Shown here piece after piece: positions 61,816 to 64,000 of a DNA stretch of 64,000 bases. The stretch's first letter is position 1. Each line of letters starts with the position of its first letter. Source of the DNA: Clostridia bacterium. Its GTDB lineage: Bacteria > Acidobacteriota > Terriglobia > Terriglobales > Acidobacteriaceae. Location of the stretch: assembly GCA_035561135.1 (NCBI GenBank), contig DATMYA010000048.1:186001-250000 (forward strand), read 5' to 3'. The notes beneath the pieces are model-generated. The model worked only from the letters and a program-made list of their open reading frames with translations. It did no database searches and had not been told where the DNA came from. The translations under genes and the position numbers were made by a program.

Positions 61816-63222
61816 GTGCGCTTCCCTGTCATCGTTTTCCTGCTGCTCGCGAGTTCCTTTGCCCAGGCCGATACGATCGTCTTGAAGAATGGCAGGCGCA
61901 TTCTTGTAGACACCGCGCGAGAGAAGAACGGCCGCATCGAATACGAGATCAGCGACGACACCTACGCAATCCCGAAAACGCTGGTCGAACGCATAGACGC
62001 CGGAGGCGCTCCGGCGTCAGGCTCCGCCACTTCTCCTCAAAAAGACAATCCCGAGTACACTCCTACCGAAACCCTGCAAGGCTCCGATGACCTGAGCCTT
62101 TCGCTCGTGCGCGACGGTCGGCTGGACACCGATGCCTTGGCCGCCATGGACCGCGCCGGTGATCCTAGAAATGCCGCAGCCGCTTACTTTATCGCAGCAC
62201 GATATGAACAGGAACGAGGGAATCGCGAAAAGTCTCTGGGGTATCTTCAACGGGCCCTGACCTTCCTGCCCGACAATTCCACTCTCCTCGATCATTACGC
62301 TGCGCTCCTCGTGCAGATGGGCAGGGCTTCCGAAGCCGTGCCGCACGCGGAACGCGCCGTGCGCATCTCTCCCAACTCGGCGGACAGCCTTACAGTACTC
62401 GGATACGCATACTTCGGCGCGGATCGCACACGCGACGCCATCCGCATCTGGAAGCGGTCGCTCCTCGTTCGACCGGATGCCACCGTACAGAGCTACCTAA
62501 AAAAAGCGGAGCGCGAGGCCGCCGTCGAAGCCGAGTTCTCGCAGAATGACAGCGGACACTTCACTCTGAAGTACGAAGGAAAAACGGTTTCCGTGGAACT
62601 GGGCCAGGCGATCCTGCAAACCCTGGAGTCTCACTACGACGACATGGTACGCGAGCTTGGAGTGACGCCACGCGCCAACATCGGCGTCGTGCTTTACACC
62701 GAACAGGCTTTCTTCGACGTAACGCAGTCGCCGGGTTGGATCAGCGCGCTGAACGATGGCAAGATCAAGATTCCTATCGAGGGCGTCAGTTCCATGACGA
62801 GGGAACTCTCGCGCGTGCTACGGCACGAACTGGCACATTCGTTCATCACGCAAGTGAGCCGAGGACGCTGTCCGCAGTGGCTGCACGAAGGTATCGCTCA
62901 GTTGCTGGAACCGCGTTCCGTAGGCAGGTACGGCCGGCAATTGGCATCGCTGTACGCGAACAAACAACAAGTTCCGCTCAACCTTCTGGAAGGCTCCTTC
63001 ATGCGCTTGAGCGGCGAGCAGGCGACGCTGGCGTACACAGAAGCTCTCCTCGCTACCGAGTACATCAACGACACATACGGCATGGGCGATCTTCGATTGA
63101 TTCTCGAACGCATCGGCCAGGGCTCCTCAACGGAGTCTGCGCTGAGGACAACCGTCCACTCCGGCTACGACGGCCTGGAGTTGGAGATGGCGCGTTATCT
63201 CAAGGACAAGTACGGCCAGTAG
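61816..63222 (+). CDS. TPR and peptidase-MA-like exported protein
   Basis: A 468-residue protein starting at the GTG at 61816, with signal peptide MRFPVIVFLLLASSFAQADT. The N-terminal part begins with a short beta domain (TIVLKNGRRILVD), then TPR-like helices around residues 125-235 (AAYFIAARYEQERGNREKSL). The C-terminal domain is a gluzincin-type peptidase MA: zinc motif HELAHSFITQ with His337, Glu338 and His341, then CPQWLHEGIAQLLEP supplying the downstream glutamate. It shares 37 bases of control region with the divergent M1 gene. Confidence 0.85.
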   Translation: MRFPVIVFLLLASSFAQADTIVLKNGRRILVDTAREKNGRIEYEISDDTYAIPKTLVERIDAGGAPASGSATSPQKDNPEYTPTETLQGSDDLSLSLVRDGRLDTDALAAMDRAGDPRNAAAAYFIAARYEQERGNREKSLGYLQRALTFLPDNSTLLDHYAALLVQMGRASEAVPHAERAVRISPNSADSLTVLGYAYFGADRTRDAIRIWKRSLLVRPDATVQSYLKKAEREAAVEAEFSQNDSGHFTLKYEGKTVSVELGQAILQTLESHYDDMVRELGVTPRANIGVVLYTEQAFFDVTQSPGWISALNDGKIKIPIEGVSSMTRELSRVLRHELAHSFITQVSRGRCPQWLHEGIAQLLEPRSVGRYGRQLASLYANKQQVPLNLLEGSFMRLSGEQATLAYTEALLATEYINDTYGMGDLRLILERIGQGSSTESALRTTVHSGYDGLELEMARYLKDKYGQ

Positions 63223-63368
63223 GCCGGGGTTAATGAATATGGATTGTGTCGGCACTTCGCAGTTCTGAGTTTCAAAACCCATTCCATTGCAGTTCGAAGA
63301 GGAGGTACCGCCCGGATTAACGTCGACCACCGGCGTGAACTTGGGCCACCCGATTTTGCGGTACGGTG

Positions 63369-64000
63369 CTACTCACCCCGACCGCGCAGTTCAGCCTCAA
63401 CCATCCGTTGATCGAATGCACCAGAGGTGCCTTGCCGTAGTTGCCTCAAGGCTTCTGTTTGCATGTTCGGAATGATTAGCTTCTGCCATCGCTGGACAAG
63501 GTCATCCTGCTTCGACAGCCAATGCAGGATGTTTCTTGCCCGCTGCGGCGAAACTGTGTGACGATCATCAATGTACAACTTCGAAAGTGCTTCCTGGCGT
63601 GTCCCCGAAGACGCCCAGAATTTAGCCGCTGCAATCGCTCCGTTTTGCTCGTGTGCCATGATCATGAAAACTGTCGCGAACTCATCCGCGACATCTTCAT
63701 TGTCCCACGTCGGTAATCCCCATTGCTTCAGCAGCGTGTGGCCAAGTTCGTGGAAGAGGATGAAGGTGATCGCCGGTTCGAGCCGCTGGGCAGCCAAACT
63801 CTCCAGGAGTTCTTCGCACATCGTGATGTTCGGATCGGAGAATGCGTTCTCCATCCCGCAATGCCGGATGCTGATCGAGAAATCGGGAAAGACGAACGCC
63901 GAGCGTAGCACATTGTAGAAGGTTGCGAGCTGCTGTTCAGCCATTTGAAGCTCGGCAGGCTGGTAAGGCAATACTTCGTACGCGTAAACCTTCACGTTTC
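63369..64000 (-). CDS. DUF4344-type putative metallopeptidase, N-terminus cut by window end
   Basis: The last 209 codons lie in the window; the frame runs off the right edge, and a signal peptide is expected beyond it. The zincin motif HELGHTLLKQWGLP is followed by EDVADEFATVFMIM, the pair typical of DUF4344 family putative metallopeptidases. The FSISIRHCGMENAFSDPNIT segment, with CxxxNAFxDP, is also characteristic. The GTG near 63995 is unlikely to be the real start because the mature protein begins upstream in other members. Function is unknown. Confidence 0.85.
   Translation of the reverse strand, partial: NVKVYAYEVLPYQPAELQMAEQQLATFYNVLRSAFVFPDFSISIRHCGMENAFSDPNITMCEELLESLAAQRLEPAITFILFHELGHTLLKQWGLPTWDNEDVADEFATVFMIMAHEQNGAIAAAKFWASSGTRQEALSKLYIDDRHTVSPQRARNILHWLSKQDDLVQRWQKLIIPNMQTEALRQLRQGTSGAFDQRMVEAELRGRGE

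Noticed and set aside
1..64000. Prophage, insertion sequence or rRNA
   Set aside because: No integrase, transposase, phage structural gene or rRNA-like sequence was seen on either strand.

Overview
The window is a gene-dense, GC-rich bacterial chromosome segment with two tRNA genes and no rRNA, phage, insertion sequence or CRISPR array. The protein families (DUF885 and M64 peptidases, MacB-type permeases, a LPXTG-like low-complexity protein, MmcQ and LOG proteins, many glycoside hydrolases) fit a soil Acidobacteriota, probably Terriglobia. That placement is inference from gene content, not from a marker search.

Layout. 1-9.3 kb holds housekeeping and envelope genes: a truncated gamma-glutamyltransferase, MmcQ/YjbR, GNAT, an HtrA-like protease, coaE, folD, a Trm112-like zinc protein, a small unknown gene behind a structured leader, a BON protein, a Thr/Gly repeat protein ending in LPQTG, and tRNA-Ser(UGA). 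9.3-9.7 kb is a guanidine-II type riboswitch in front of a Gdx guanidinium exporter.

9.9-29 kb is a plant cell-wall sugar island: GH51 arabinofuranosidase, ribulokinase, a small membrane protein, sodium:solute symporter, ribulose-5-phosphate 4-epimerase, LacI regulator, transketolase, HAD phosphatase, GH27 remnant, aldose 1-epimerase lipoprotein, a glycyl radical enzyme with its activase, and a divergent GH127/GH146 beta-L-arabinofuranosidase. The glycyl radical enzyme keeps every active-site residue I recall for trans-4-hydroxy-L-proline dehydratase (HypD), all at one constant numbering offset. Beta-L-arabinofuranose is carried on hydroxyproline in plant extensins, so the locus reads as a pathway for both halves of that linkage: arabinose to xylulose-5-phosphate and hydroxyproline to pyrroline-5-carboxylate. 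Three palindromes with an ACGTT-like core sit upstream of araD, in the galM-hypD gap and upstream of the GH127 gene, suggesting a LacI-family regulon. No L-arabinose isomerase and no pyrroline-5-carboxylate reductase is in the window.

29-48.9 kb holds secreted or periplasmic peptidases (DUF885, M64), phosphofructokinase (with an Asp103-to-Asn change), hemerythrin, cold shock protein, TypA, a YD-repeat protein, two MacB-like permeases without an ATPase, a DUF6798-like membrane protein, a large TPR protein, a LOG-family protein and a small metallopeptidase. 49-54 kb has a DOPA-dioxygenase-like enzyme, an acyltransferase, a GH79-type hydrolase and several decayed fragments (cytochrome c peroxidase-like, SnoaL-like, CBM6). 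53.9-58 kb is an operon of a G6PDH-like enzyme lacking two phosphate-binding residues, a sugar porter and a FUSC exporter. The right end has tRNA-Ser(GCU), a YeaQ-type membrane protein, an M1 peptidase, a TPR/peptidase-MA protein and a truncated DUF4344 metallopeptidase.
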